A stretch of DNA of 64,000 bases from Nitrosopumilus sp. (lineage in GTDB: Archaea; Thermoproteota; Nitrososphaeria; Nitrososphaerales; Nitrosopumilaceae), in assembly GCF_025699125.1 (NCBI RefSeq), contig NZ_JAILWC010000001.1, forward strand, positions 414,204 through 478,203, written 5' to 3'. Positions 1-12,365 of the stretch are shown here, piece by piece. The first letter of the stretch is position 1, and the number at the start of each line of letters is the position of its first letter. Both the position numbers and the translations under genes were made by a program. The notes beneath the pieces were generated by a model. It saw only the letters and a program-made list of their open reading frames with translations, ran no database searches and was not told the DNA's origin.

Positions 1-7
1 CATCCGT
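1..7 (+). other. 5' arm of 16S precursor processing stem
   Basis: CATCCGT at the extreme left edge is the reverse complement of ACGGATG at 1552-1558, 15 bases after the 16S 3' end. The two would form the base of the stem that loops out pre-16S rRNA. The rest of the 5' arm is outside the window, so the helix cannot be fully judged. Confidence 0.5.
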
Positions 8-64
8 CAATTCCAATTAAAGTACAAATGTACTTCAATAATCAAAATACAAAATATAATTCAG

Positions 65-1537
<1,473 letters not shown>

Positions 1538-1672
1538 GACATGGAAAGTGTACGGATGCACTAATCTTCACATCAAATCATCGATGCAATGCATCACGAA
1601 AGTGATGTATGAAGGATGTAGCAGGTCTCTGCCAGGAGCTTGCAATGATCGTCGTGCATAGTCGTGTAATAT
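1538..1672 (+). other. 16S-23S internal transcribed spacer without tRNA
   Basis: About 140 bases separate the two rRNAs. No cloverleaf is present: tRNA-Ala, common in this position in Euryarchaeota, is absent, as is usual for Thaumarchaeota. A tight hairpin with a GAAA loop (ATCAC-GAAA-GTGAT, core of 1591-1608) sits in the middle. The right part holds the 5' arm of the 23S processing helix. Confidence 0.85.
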
Positions 1673-1679
1673 GTGGCTG

Positions 1680-1692
<13 letters not shown>
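1654..1692 (+). other. 5' arm of 23S processing helix
   Basis: GTGCATAGTC (1654-1663) pairs with GACTATGCGC (4693-4702), GTGGCTGAA (1673-1681) with TTCAGCCAC (4675-4683), and CCGATGT (1686-1692) with ACATCGG (4668-4674). The unpaired stretches between the blocks have the layout of the bulge-helix-bulge site that archaeal tRNA-splicing endonuclease cuts to release pre-23S rRNA. The helices are read directly; the enzyme assignment is established for archaea. Confidence 0.7.
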
Positions 1693-4685
<2,993 letters not shown>

Positions 4686-4750
4686 ACATAGAGACTATGC
4701 GCGATGAATCATTTCATTCATCAAGTGGAAAAATATACACGACTTGTACG

Positions 4751-4770
4751 ATGATTTTATTTTTAATCAT
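4751..4770 (+). terminator. possible rRNA operon terminator
   Basis: ATGATT and AATCAT bracket a T-rich loop (4751-4770) about 50 bases after the 23S processing helix, followed by more T-rich sequence. Archaeal RNA polymerase terminates in T-rich stretches. The hairpin is weak, so this is a tentative call. Confidence 0.35.
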
Positions 4771-5135
4771 TCTTTAGCTAATGCTATAGATTTTTTTATA
4801 TGATTATAAATTTCCTAGTGGATACTATACACGACAAAAAAATTATTTCCTGGCAACATCAATTTTCATTCAGATTATCAAATTCATTATTTGTTGTGGA
4901 TGATTGAATTTTGAATAAATTTTATTCCTAAATTTGAAGTAAAATTTGCAAACAATGCTTTGTTGGAAAGATACTGGATTGATTAATTCTTCAGTTTCTA
5001 TCCCTCCAAATATTTTTTGACAATTTCTTTCTGAGTTGATTTTTTCTCATCCTTTACACTATACAAGTATGTTAAAAATAATCCATTGATGTTAAATGGA
5101 ATATTTTTTCAATAAGTGTATTATTTCTTTTCTGA
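4771..5135. other. AT-rich stretch without a recognisable gene
   Basis: No open frame with a credible start. On the minus strand an open stretch ending in TAG at 4998-5000 reads plausibly like protein (Lys/Glu-rich, ending KKYLEG) for about 37 codons, but it has no start codon and begins after a stop. It may be a decayed 3' end of a former gene. Nothing else was seen. Confidence 0.4.
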
Positions 5136-5309
5136 TCAAATTTGTTTTTCTATATTTTTAATACAATCATGACAAATTACAGACTTGTCTGATAAATCTC
5201 GTATAATGTCCTTGTTCTGAAATTCTGAGTCATATGTAGCACCAATGACTGTTTTGTTTGTCCATACCTGATAATCTTCTTTCTTTTTACCACAAACAAA
5301 ACAATTCAC
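5136..5309 (-). CDS. 57-aa zinc-finger mini-protein
   Basis: Unrecognised small protein with a GTG start. Two CxxC pairs (C3/C6 and C46/C49) are separated by a Lys-rich middle, a probable single structural zinc site. It lies in another frame from, and just downstream of, a second CxxC mini-gene. A CTTAAG element (5333-5338) sits 26 bp before the GTG, the normal archaeal TATA position, which argues for a leaderless independent gene and against a frameshifted remnant. The alternative is that the pair is a broken two-finger gene, since a stop in each frame separates them. Function unknown; nucleic-acid or protein binding is only inference. Confidence 0.5.
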   Translation of the reverse strand: MNCFVCGKKKEDYQVWTNKTVIGATYDSEFQNKDIIRDLSDKSVICHDCIKNIEKQI

Positions 5310-5332
5310 ACGTCTTTTACAAAAAGAACAAA

Positions 5333-5338
5333 CTTAAG
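5333..5338 (-). promoter_or_regulatory. TATA-like CTTAAG element
   Basis: CTTAAG centred 26 bp upstream of the GTG at 5309. The same hexamer sits at the same distance before the neighbouring mini-gene (5494-5499). Confidence 0.4.
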
Positions 5339-5344
5339 GGTTTG

Positions 5345-5470
5345 CTAAAGTTTTGGCAAATTTCCTGATTTATCTAAATTTGATTTACAAACTTTGCAAT
5401 ACAACCTAACTTCTGTTGATGGAAATTCAATTCCGCAATTTTTACAAATGTAAAATTTTCGCTCACTCAC
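5345..5470 (-). CDS. 41-aa zinc-ribbon mini-protein
   Basis: Unrecognised small protein starting with GTG. C9-x2-C12 and C25-x2-C28 form a compact zinc-ribbon knuckle pair, and the chain stops 13 residues after the last cysteine. A CTTAAG element is centred 26 bp upstream. The sequence between knuckles (aromatic residue next to the first Cys, Gly after the second) looks like single-zinc ribbons of transcription or translation accessory proteins, but no family can be named. It is probably read together with, or in tandem to, the 57-aa mini-gene downstream. Confidence 0.5.
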   Translation of the reverse strand: MSERKFYICKNCGIEFPSTEVRLYCKVCKSNLDKSGNLPKL

Positions 5471-5493
5471 AAATTTCTAACAAAACGAATGAA

Positions 5494-5499
5494 CTTAAG
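5494..5499 (-). promoter_or_regulatory. TATA-like CTTAAG element
   Basis: CTTAAG centred 26 bp before the GTG at 5470; it matches the position of the archaeal TATA box for a leaderless transcript. Confidence 0.4.
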
Positions 5500-5704
5500 C
5501 TTATGGATAGTTTCAAAAAATATGTTCTAATTGTAATTTTTTTATGTTCTCTAAATTATCTCGTTTGTAGAAAATAGTATTCCTAATCTGAGGGACTTCT
5601 ATGCTGATTCAATTCCTGCTCCTGTCATAATATTTTTAAAAAGAATTGGCGTATTTGGCATGCCTATAATATACTACTATTTACTCTGTTATCGAAAATA
5701 ACAC

Positions 5705-5725
5705 ACAAGCGCTTGTATTATATCA
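5705..5725 (+). promoter_or_regulatory. palindrome plus TATA box of kinase gene
   Basis: TATTATATCA (5716-5725) is centred 26 bp before the ATG at 5746, so the message is probably leaderless. A perfect 12-bp palindrome ACAAGCGCTTGT (5705-5716) abuts it where the BRE would be. A dimeric regulator could bind there; that is inference. Confidence 0.5.
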
Positions 5726-5745
5726 AATGATAAATCTGAATATAT

Positions 5746-6870
5746 ATGGGTCTTACATCATCATTAAAAAAATTAAATTTGAATTTGTCTGATTTGGAAG
5801 AAATTCTTACAGATCATTCTATTGCTACAGTTACTGACAATGAAGGGACTATTGTGTATGCAAACAAAAAATTTTGTGAAATATCAAAATATTCTGAAGA
5901 CGAATTATTGGGGCAAAACCATAGGTTATTGAAATCTGGTAAACATTCCGACCAATTTTACAATGAATTGTGGACTACAATATCTAAGGGGAAAAATTGG
6001 AATGGTGAAATAAAGAATCGTGCAAAAGATGGTTCATTTTATTGGGTTAAAACTACAATTATTCCAATTATGGATTCTCAAAAAAATATAAAATATTATG
6101 TTGCGATCAGAACTGATATTACTAGAGAAAAACAAATGCAAGAAAAACTCTCACATGCTGAAAAGCAACTAGCGCAACAAAATCTTTCACTTGCAGCTAA
6201 AGTTGCAATGAAAAGTTCTGACATCGTGAAGAACGAACGACTAGCAACAATAGGAACTATGGCAAGCAGGATTGCTCATGACCTGAAAAATCCCTTGACA
6301 ATATTGCATACATATGCTGATATGTTAACACCTGAGATTCTCTCAAAACTGGATTCTAAAGATAAAGAAAAATGGTTTCGATTACAAAACTCCATCTTTG
6401 ATATGCATAGAATAATAGATGATGTTTTAGATTTTGCCAGAACCAGTGAAATAAACAAGAAAAAAGTTCCATTTTTGAGTATTCTGAGATTGTCTATGAA
6501 TCATGTGCGTTCCTCTTATGGTATTATAATCAAATTGCCTGAGAATGATGTGACTTTGAACTGCGATCGTAGAAAGATTGAAGGTGTAATGTCTAATTTG
6601 ATCAATAATGCAGTTCATGCATTAGACGGCCAGGGTGAAATTGATATTTCATTATCTTTGGATTCTGAATTTGTTACTATCAAAGTAAAGGATTCGGGTC
6701 CTGGAATTCCTGATGAAAACATGGAAAAAATCTTTGAACCAATGTTTACAACAAAAAATACTGGTACTGGCCTAGGGTTAGTAATTTGTAAAAGCATAGT
6801 TGAACAACATGGTGGAAACATATCTGTTAGTAATAATCCTACAACTTTTACCATAAAATTACCTCTTTAG
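5746..6870 (+). CDS. PAS-domain sensor histidine kinase
   Basis: Soluble two-component histidine kinase, 374 aa, with no membrane segment or signal peptide. A PAS sensor with PAC motif spans about residues 15-130 and a short coiled linker runs to about 165. The HisKA dimerisation helix carries the phospho-acceptor H178 in RIAHDLKNPL. The HATPase domain has the N box (NLINNAVHAL), G1 (DSGPGIP) and G2 (GTGLGLVI). All catalytic motifs are intact. No response regulator lies next to it, so the partner must be elsewhere. What the PAS domain senses (redox, gas or small ligand) cannot be read from the sequence. Confidence 0.9.
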   Translation: MGLTSSLKKLNLNLSDLEEILTDHSIATVTDNEGTIVYANKKFCEISKYSEDELLGQNHRLLKSGKHSDQFYNELWTTISKGKNWNGEIKNRAKDGSFYWVKTTIIPIMDSQKNIKYYVAIRTDITREKQMQEKLSHAEKQLAQQNLSLAAKVAMKSSDIVKNERLATIGTMASRIAHDLKNPLTILHTYADMLTPEILSKLDSKDKEKWFRLQNSIFDMHRIIDDVLDFARTSEINKKKVPFLSILRLSMNHVRSSYGIIIKLPENDVTLNCDRRKIEGVMSNLINNAVHALDGQGEIDISLSLDSEFVTIKVKDSGPGIPDENMEKIFEPMFTTKNTGTGLGLVICKSIVEQHGGNISVSNNPTTFTIKLPL

Positions 6871-6875
6871 ATGAA

Positions 6876-6950
6876 TTATTCTTCCAATTCTATGTCGTTT
6901 TGAAGTTCTTTTGGCAATCCTGCCCACCATTCTTTATGATTATCAGACAT
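6876..6950 (-). CDS. possible 24-aa micro-ORF
   Basis: ATG-initiated 24-codon frame rich in Trp and Glu with a core of EWWAGLPKEL. This resembles the helical end of small antitoxin-like proteins, but the frame is far too short for such a gene. It lies between convergent genes (kinase end at 6870, RDD gene end at 7031). No convincing TATA box is seen. It may be a real microprotein, a remnant, or chance. Confidence 0.2.
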   Translation of the reverse strand: MSDNHKEWWAGLPKELQNDIELEE

Positions 6951-7030
6951 CAAGCAAAATATTTTAAAACTTGCTAATAGATCTGTTGGTTAAATCTTCA
7001 AAGTAATTATTCAAGAAAATCTGACAAAAT

Positions 7031-7531
7031 TTAATCTTTCAAATATTTGATATCTGAAATATCATCCACATCTTTGATTTTTACAACCAATGTGTCTCCT
7101 AGTTTATTGAAAATTCTTTGACGTTTCTCATTGGTCAAAAACCATCCTAAAACTACGTCTATTGGAAGCAAAAATGCTTTACCGAAACTACTGATCAATA
7201 TGCCTTTCAAACTTGGCCTTTCTCCAATAATGTTAACTGTTTTTAAATTCATGATTTTTTTCCCAACTGTTTGACCTATTTTGTATTCTAACACAGTCCA
7301 ATACACAAAAAATAAAATACTGGTTGGAATGTATTGTATGTTTTCCATCCAAAATGAATTTTCTTCAAACTCATAATCTAATGAACCGAATGAAACAAAA
7401 ATTAGAACCGTTGAAATACTTGAAACAATGATAAAATCAATTAACCACGCAAAAAATCTGTCTGCCCATTTTGCAATAATTATCTTTGATGATCCTTCTG
7501 AATTTGATTCATCCATAATTTCAATATTCAA
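7031..7531 (-). CDS. RDD family membrane protein
   Basis: 166-aa integral membrane protein of the RDD family. The name-giving Arg and two Asp are seen as WADRFFAWLID at the start of the first membrane helix (about residues 22-50). A second helix follows near 70-85, and the conserved QTVGKKIMNLKTV cytoplasmic segment lies near 107-120. A third hydrophobic stretch runs near 135-150. RDD proteins are small membrane proteins of poorly known role, some proposed as ion exchangers. Monocistronic and convergent with the kinase gene. Confidence 0.85.
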   Translation of the reverse strand: MNIEIMDESNSEGSSKIIIAKWADRFFAWLIDFIIVSSISTVLIFVSFGSLDYEFEENSFWMENIQYIPTSILFFVYWTVLEYKIGQTVGKKIMNLKTVNIIGERPSLKGILISSFGKAFLLPIDVVLGWFLTNEKRQRIFNKLGDTLVVKIKDVDDISDIKYLKD

Positions 7532-7613
7532 CTCAAATTAATAAAATGTGTTAATCACTAGCTAATATCTATTCCAACATAGATAATTTATTCTGGAATA
7601 CTGATGGATATCT

Positions 7614-7745
7614 ATGAAAGCAAAATTTGCTACATCATGTAGCTCCTGTGGGGATAAAATTCAACCAGGAAAAGAGATCTCAAAAAACAAAGATGATATT
7701 TGGGTTCATAAGCACTGTGCTGAGGATTCAGAAGGATTGCCCTAG
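7614..7745 (+). CDS. 43-aa zinc-finger mini-protein
   Basis: Small protein with C9-x2-C12 and a distal H32/H34/C35 cluster, a treble-clef-like Cys/His zinc site. ATG start; an ATAATTTA element is centred about 26-28 bp upstream, fitting a leaderless transcript. It stands alone between a divergent RDD gene and a methyltransferase gene. Basic N-terminal half, acidic C-terminus. Function unknown. Confidence 0.6.
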   Translation: MKAKFATSCSSCGDKIQPGKEISKNKDDIWVHKHCAEDSEGLP

Positions 7746-7774
7746 AAATTAATACCCCTCAATTTTAAATAAAT

Positions 7775-8620
7775 TTGAAATTATTTTTGATATCGATTAA
7801 TCCTTTTCATGCATTACTCTGGACATTTCGAAGAAATGAAAAAGATGTTGTCAATCTTTACAACACTCTTTCACCAGTCATGCAGATAGCAACAGGTGGC
7901 TCTATGCTTAATTTTGGTTATTGGTCATCATGTAATGCAGATCCTATTTCAGCTCAAAATAATCTGTGTTTGATTTTTGGAGATTTAGCTGAATTGTCTT
8001 CTGCAAAACATGTGGTAGATGTTGGAAGTGGTTTGTCTGCTCCATCAAAATTATGGGGAGATGTTTTTCCAAATTTGGAGTTGTATGATATAAACATTAA
8101 TTTCAACCAACTAATTTCTTCTGGAACACAAAAAAACATAGAGTTCTTAAACGCTACTTCTACAAAATTACCCTTTGCTAATAATTCTGTTGATCGTGTA
8201 TTGGCATTGGAATCTGCACAACACTTCCGTCCTTTATCTGATTTTATCTGTGAATCAAAAAGAATATTGAGCACATCTGGATTACTTGTAATTGCAATTC
8301 CTATAACAACTGGAAATTCATCATTTGGAAAATTAGGAGTTTTGAAATTTACTTGGTCCTCTGAACACTACAGTTTGGATTATTTGAAAAATCTACTTAT
8401 AGACACTGGATTTTCAATTTCTGATGAACTATACATTGGTTCTGATGTTTATCCTCCTCTAACGAATTATTATCTTGAAAATAGAGAACGATTGAAAAAA
8501 TTGATTTTAGAAAATTATCCCAAATATGTCGAACAAATTCTTTTCAAATCTCTTTTAAAAATGAGACAAGCATCTGAAGACAAAATAATTGATTATGTTT
8601 TATTAAAATGTCATATGTAG
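7775..8620 (+). CDS. SAM-dependent class I methyltransferase
   Basis: 281-aa methyltransferase of the Methyltransf_11 type. SAM-binding motif I is VVDVGSGLSAPS (around residue 88), an acidic strand-2 end (YDIN) follows, and motif IV is about residue 140 (VDRVLALESAQHF). An upstream segment, about 25-55 with LNFGYWS, is the substrate-lid helix seen in glycine/sarcosine and small-molecule methyltransferases. I keep the TTG start because the lid segment lies before the first internal ATG and a TATA-like AATTAATA sits 26 bp upstream. Substrate unknown; a lipid, quinone or sterol-like acceptor is possible. Confidence 0.75.
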   Translation: MKLFLISINPFHALLWTFRRNEKDVVNLYNTLSPVMQIATGGSMLNFGYWSSCNADPISAQNNLCLIFGDLAELSSAKHVVDVGSGLSAPSKLWGDVFPNLELYDININFNQLISSGTQKNIEFLNATSTKLPFANNSVDRVLALESAQHFRPLSDFICESKRILSTSGLLVIAIPITTGNSSFGKLGVLKFTWSSEHYSLDYLKNLLIDTGFSISDELYIGSDVYPPLTNYYLENRERLKKLILENYPKYVEQILFKSLLKMRQASEDKIIDYVLLKCHM

Positions 8621-9703
8621 TTATACTTTGATGATGTTTCGAGAAATTAGATTTTCAATAGCTCGCAAATACTCTTCTTCTGGAATTCTTTCATCTAGTA
8701 ACCATACTGTTGTTTTTTTCAACCATTCTGGAATTTTTATTTGATGTTCCTCTATGTTATATTTGGAATCAAAAAAGTTAGTATCTGTAATTTTCGTTTT
8801 CTCCCCTACTGATAACACAGTTGTTTCATGATGCTCATACAGAAATACTAGTCCTGTATTTTTGTCAATCACTTTGGTATTCTGACCAGTTGTATCCGTT
8901 GCATACCATGATTGTTTCATCTGATTTTCAAAAATATGGGTGGTCTCACTTACAATTTTTAAATTATTTGAAATCTTGTCTCCCAAACTAATCTGAGTTG
9001 GAACGACAAATTCGTAATATTCACAACATTCATCGTTTTTGATAAGCCCATTTTTCTCTAATGTGATTTCTTCTTTTATTTTTCCCTCATCAGAAATTTT
9101 TTCTACAGTTAATGTGATTTCTTCATTGATAATTGATTTTACTGTGTGTTTAATTGTTGAGATGTTTCCAAACTTATCAAAATGGGAATACTTGATAAAA
9201 TCTCCTTCTTTCAAACATATTTCATTTCCATCACAATTTTTTTCAATAAAATCTAATTTTAAAATTCCTGCTTCTAACATTGTTCTAACAACGTATGCAA
9301 AACCAGCATCTTGATTTTCTCCATTGACCCATAATCTTGCCTCTCTTTTTGCCCAATCAGGAATTATATCTGAAATAACTATGTGTCTATCTTTGATGTA
9401 ACTTGAATCTCCCAGATATTTTTCAATTTCAGCAATTAATACAATATTTCTTGCCTCGTGAGTACTATTCCATGCCACATGATTGTATAAAATTGCGCAT
9501 GCTCTAAGATTTGGAAACTGTGGATGCTGTAACGTTAAATCATAAATGCCAAGTAATTGGTATTCTTCATAAAAAAACTCACAAAATTTTAAAATATCTT
9601 CTGTGGTGGTTATCTCAAAATCAGGTGTGTGGGCAAAAGCACTTTGAGCATTAAAACTAAAAATTATAAAAATTCCTAAAATTCCCCAAATCACTGTTTT
9701 CAA
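8621..9703 (-). CDS. exported protein with two IPxW modules
   Basis: 360-aa predicted secreted protein. Signal peptide at residues 1-24, ending SAFA. One IPxW module is around residues 113-150 (IPDWAKREARLWVNG) and a second closes the protein (IPEWLKKTTVWLLDERIPEE). Between them a beta-rich region of about 170 residues contains a short Cys pair (ECCEYYEF). The module is shared with the exported proteins at 10292 and 17932 but is divergent here: the WW pair is W-L or L-W. Function unknown; probably a cell-surface or pseudoperiplasmic protein. It converges with the methyltransferase gene, end to end. Confidence 0.65.
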   Translation of the reverse strand: MKTVIWGILGIFIIFSFNAQSAFAHTPDFEITTTEDILKFCEFFYEEYQLLGIYDLTLQHPQFPNLRACAILYNHVAWNSTHEARNIVLIAEIEKYLGDSSYIKDRHIVISDIIPDWAKREARLWVNGENQDAGFAYVVRTMLEAGILKLDFIEKNCDGNEICLKEGDFIKYSHFDKFGNISTIKHTVKSIINEEITLTVEKISDEGKIKEEITLEKNGLIKNDECCEYYEFVVPTQISLGDKISNNLKIVSETTHIFENQMKQSWYATDTTGQNTKVIDKNTGLVFLYEHHETTVLSVGEKTKITDTNFFDSKYNIEEHQIKIPEWLKKTTVWLLDERIPEEEYLRAIENLISRNIIKV

Positions 9704-9848
9704 TAATGAACTATCTCTTACTTTTGCTTATTAATTCCATGTAAAAAATTCTTAAACATGAAGACCAATTTGGAATTTTGTTGTGGTCTGGTTTAAGTTT
9801 CTTGAAATTGACTAGGTTTTTATTTTTGATGTCTTAACTAATATTACA

Positions 9849-10232
9849 ATGTTAAAACCTGATGTTGCTTTGAAATTATATAGTGAAAAATGTGATGAAT
9901 TGCTTCATGAAAAGGAGATTAGATTTGCAGGCATTGTTGATAAAGATGGCCAACTGATAGCTGGTGGATTTAAGGAAGGACTTGTTCCTCACGAAGGTGA
10001 TGAGACGAGATTGCAGTCTTTTCTGGAGTTTGTTTCAAAAGCATCTATTCGTAAAGAATATGATGAAAGTTTGGGACCAATTAATTATCTTGCAGCCCGA
10101 CGTGACAAGGCAGTTTTGGTAAGCTTTCCGTTCCCGATCACACAAATTCTTTTGTTAATTTCAGCTGAACCTACTGCTAATATTGAAACTTTGGCAAAAA
10201 AAGTCGTTGAAATATTCACCGACGTTACTTAA
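9849..10232 (+). CDS. roadblock-like (DUF6659-type) protein
   Basis: 127-aa soluble protein with an alpha-beta roadblock/longin-like layout: helix, then IRFAGIVDKDGQLIAGG beta-hairpin near residues 24-40, a central helix, and two closing strands (VLVSFPF and ILLLISA). It is paralogous to the gene at 15773, sharing the RSA/RFAGI...DG-L-AGG and K-x-V-x-x-SFP motifs. In Thaumarchaeota these small proteins occur in many copies. Roadblock proteins regulate small GTPases and motors elsewhere; the role here is not known. Confidence 0.65.
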   Translation: MLKPDVALKLYSEKCDELLHEKEIRFAGIVDKDGQLIAGGFKEGLVPHEGDETRLQSFLEFVSKASIRKEYDESLGPINYLAARRDKAVLVSFPFPITQILLLISAEPTANIETLAKKVVEIFTDVT

Positions 10233-10291
10233 AACTGCCATCTATATCTGTAGAATTGTTTAATTATCTCTGATCGAATCATCATTCAAAT

Positions 10292-11311
10292 ATGAAATAT
10301 TTTTTTATATTATTTTTATTACTATTACTTGCACCGCTTGGTTTGACTTCCACACATGCAACTGTGAATAATTTCACTACTGATAAAACACTGTATTATC
10401 TGGGCGACTCTATGAGAATCTCTGGAAATGTTGATGTTGATCCTGCAATTCCAACAATTATAGTTCAAATTATCACTCCTAGCGGAAGTGGTTTGGCTCA
10501 TATTGACAGCATCATCCCAAAATCTGATGGTACTTTCACAAAAACTATTCACACGGGTGGTCCAACTTGGAATGAAAATGGAGAATACGTCATAAAAATC
10601 TCATATGGTGGAAATCTTGAAAAATCGATTGATTATGAAAATACATCAAGCAGTTCTCAATCAACCGTGTCTCAATCAAACCCTTTGCCTCCATCACCTG
10701 AACAAAAATCTGATGATGTATCTGATGATGTATCTGATGTTTCCTTTACAGAAAACCCTAAAATGAGAATTTTGGGATTTCCTGCTTTTGATAAATCTCC
10801 ACAATACTATATTGACAGATATAACACTGAACCTCAATACCGCTCTTGGTTTGATTCACAATTCCCATTTTACGAAATTTATGATGTTGTAGGTTACAGC
10901 CCTACTCATATTGAAAATTTTCCCTCTCATGATAAATCTCCACAATACTATATTGACAGATATAACACTGAACCTCAATACCGCTCTTGGTTTGATTCAC
11001 AATTTCCTGAAAAAACAATTTATGACGTATTGGGATTTTCTACAAATATTCCAGACTGGATTAAGACATATGCTAAAAATTGGGCTACTGGAGAAATATC
11101 TGATTCAGAATTCATGACTGGATTAGATTTTATGTTACAAAATAAAATAATTGTAATTCCAAACATCGATTATGCCTATTCTACATTTGACAATGTACCT
11201 TCGTGGTTTAGAAATATTTCTCATTGGTGGGCAAATGATTTAATCTCTCAACAAGAATTTATCAATTCAATCAAATTCCTTATTCAAAATGATATCATCA
11301 TAATTGAATAG
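10292..11311 (+). CDS. exported repeat protein with IPxW modules
   Basis: 339-aa predicted secreted protein. Signal peptide 1-23. An Ig/macroglobulin-like beta domain spans about 28-112, opening with TDKTLYYLGDSMRISG. A Ser/Pro/Asp linker (118-150, containing a DDVS repeat) follows, then two copies of a 47-residue unit (about 161-205 and 208-250; core DKSPQYYIDRYNTEPQY). Two IPxW modules close it: 253-290 (IPDWIKTYAKNWATGE) and 302-339 (VPSWFRNISHWWAND). A 75-bp DNA stretch in the two units is identical, indicating recent duplication or conversion. Likely a surface or extracellular-matrix protein; function unknown. Confidence 0.7.
   Translation: MKYFFILFLLLLLAPLGLTSTHATVNNFTTDKTLYYLGDSMRISGNVDVDPAIPTIIVQIITPSGSGLAHIDSIIPKSDGTFTKTIHTGGPTWNENGEYVIKISYGGNLEKSIDYENTSSSSQSTVSQSNPLPPSPEQKSDDVSDDVSDVSFTENPKMRILGFPAFDKSPQYYIDRYNTEPQYRSWFDSQFPFYEIYDVVGYSPTHIENFPSHDKSPQYYIDRYNTEPQYRSWFDSQFPEKTIYDVLGFSTNIPDWIKTYAKNWATGEISDSEFMTGLDFMLQNKIIVIPNIDYAYSTFDNVPSWFRNISHWWANDLISQQEFINSIKFLIQNDIIIIE
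10789..10863 (+). repeat. 75-bp perfect direct repeat, copy 1
   Basis: Identical base for base to 10930-11004, 141 bp (47 codons) downstream and in frame, inside the exported repeat protein. Confidence 0.95.
10930..11004 (+). repeat. 75-bp perfect direct repeat, copy 2
   Basis: Second copy of the 75-bp block. The 66 bases between the two copies are diverged, so identity stops sharply at both ends. Confidence 0.95.
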
Positions 11312-11350
11312 TTTAGAATGGTTTTAATTCTATGATAAATAAAAAATAAT

Positions 11351-11806
11351 ATGAAAGCAACATTTGGTGCTGGGTGTTTTTGGCATGTCGAAGATTTGTT
11401 TAATAAAACTAAAGGGATCAAGTCTACACATGTGGGATATATTGGAGGTCAACTACCTAATCCAACTTATGAAGAAGTATGTACTGATCAAACAGGGCAT
11501 GCAGAAGCTGTTGAAGTAGAATTTGATCCAGATGAAATATCTTATGAAGACCTTTTAGATGTGTTTTGGAATAATCATAATCCTACCACTTTGAATCGTC
11601 AGGGGCCTGATGTTGGACATCAATACCGTTCAGCAATTTTTGTTCATGATGAAGAACAAAAAAAAATTGCAGAAAAATCAAAACAGGATCTTGAAAAATC
11701 AGGTAGGTTTGAAAACCCTATTGTAACTGAAATTGTTCCGGCTCCCACGTTTTACAAAGCTGAAGAATACCATCAAAAATATTTCAAAAAACACGGATTT
11801 TCTTAA
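11351..11806 (+). CDS. msrA: peptide-methionine (S)-S-oxide reductase
   Basis: Repairs methionine-S-sulfoxide in proteins using a thiol donor. 151 aa, the usual size for a single-domain MsrA. The active-site motif GAGCFWHVE has the nucleophile C9. Family motifs Y-x-GG (VGYIGGQ), TGHAEAVEV and DVGHQYRSAIF are all present, and the tail ends in AEEYHQKYF. No resolving Cys is seen near the C-terminus, so recycling may be by a one-Cys mechanism. Single gene, convergent with uspA. Confidence 0.95.
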   Translation: MKATFGAGCFWHVEDLFNKTKGIKSTHVGYIGGQLPNPTYEEVCTDQTGHAEAVEVEFDPDEISYEDLLDVFWNNHNPTTLNRQGPDVGHQYRSAIFVHDEEQKKIAEKSKQDLEKSGRFENPIVTEIVPAPTFYKAEEYHQKYFKKHGFS

Positions 11807-11808
11807 AA

Positions 11809-12240
11809 TTATTTTACTATTACAACCGGAATTTTGGACGTATGAATCACATAGTTTGATGTACTTCCAAAAAACATTTCTTTAGCTGAACTTCTTCCAC
11901 GTGATCCCATGACTATCATGTCGAATTTTTCTTTACCGTGTGCCAATTTGATGATGTTGTATCCTGTTTCTCCTCTCATTATTTTTTCTTTGAATACTAT
12001 TCCGTTCTGTGCTGCTAAAACTTTGGCATCTTCCATAATTTTCTTCACTTCTCTATTTAGAGCCTTTTCAACTGAGCCTACCCCTCTAAATTCCGAATGA
12101 GGTGGTGCATAAATAGAATAAACTCCAGTAATAATTGCACCACTTTGTCTGGCCAAAGTAATCGCCATCTCCAATCCTCTAATTGAGTTTTTTGAACCGT
12201 CTAACGGTACTAAAATTTTTGAAATTTTCTTTTGTATCAC
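11809..12240 (-). CDS. universal stress protein (UspA family)
   Basis: 143-aa Usp fold. The N-terminal strand and loop KILVPLDGSKNSIRGLE and the C-terminal nucleotide-binding motif MGSRGRSSAKEMFFGSTS (G-x2-G-x9-G-S/T) are both intact, so ATP binding is likely. It ends VPVVIVK as is typical. Role in stress response is inferred from the family. Separate promoter, convergent with msrA. Confidence 0.92.
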   Translation of the reverse strand: MIQKKISKILVPLDGSKNSIRGLEMAITLARQSGAIITGVYSIYAPPHSEFRGVGSVEKALNREVKKIMEDAKVLAAQNGIVFKEKIMRGETGYNIIKLAHGKEKFDMIVMGSRGRSSAKEMFFGSTSNYVIHTSKIPVVIVK

Positions 12241-12365
12241 ATAGAATCAAATATTTTTGAACTTAAAAAAGCTAATCAATATCATGTATTTCAAATTTAA
12301 ATCCTAAAAAGCACATGATCGCAATTTTCATTAAATTTATCTAGTGATTTTAATGAGCTACGACA

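Noticed and set aside
1538..1672. tRNA-Ala in the 16S-23S spacer
   Set aside because: No cloverleaf or TTC-loop sequence; hairpins present belong to rRNA processing.
10788..11004. CRISPR-like direct repeats
   Set aside because: Two in-frame copies inside a coding sequence, with 66-bp diverged coding spacer; a protein repeat, not an array.
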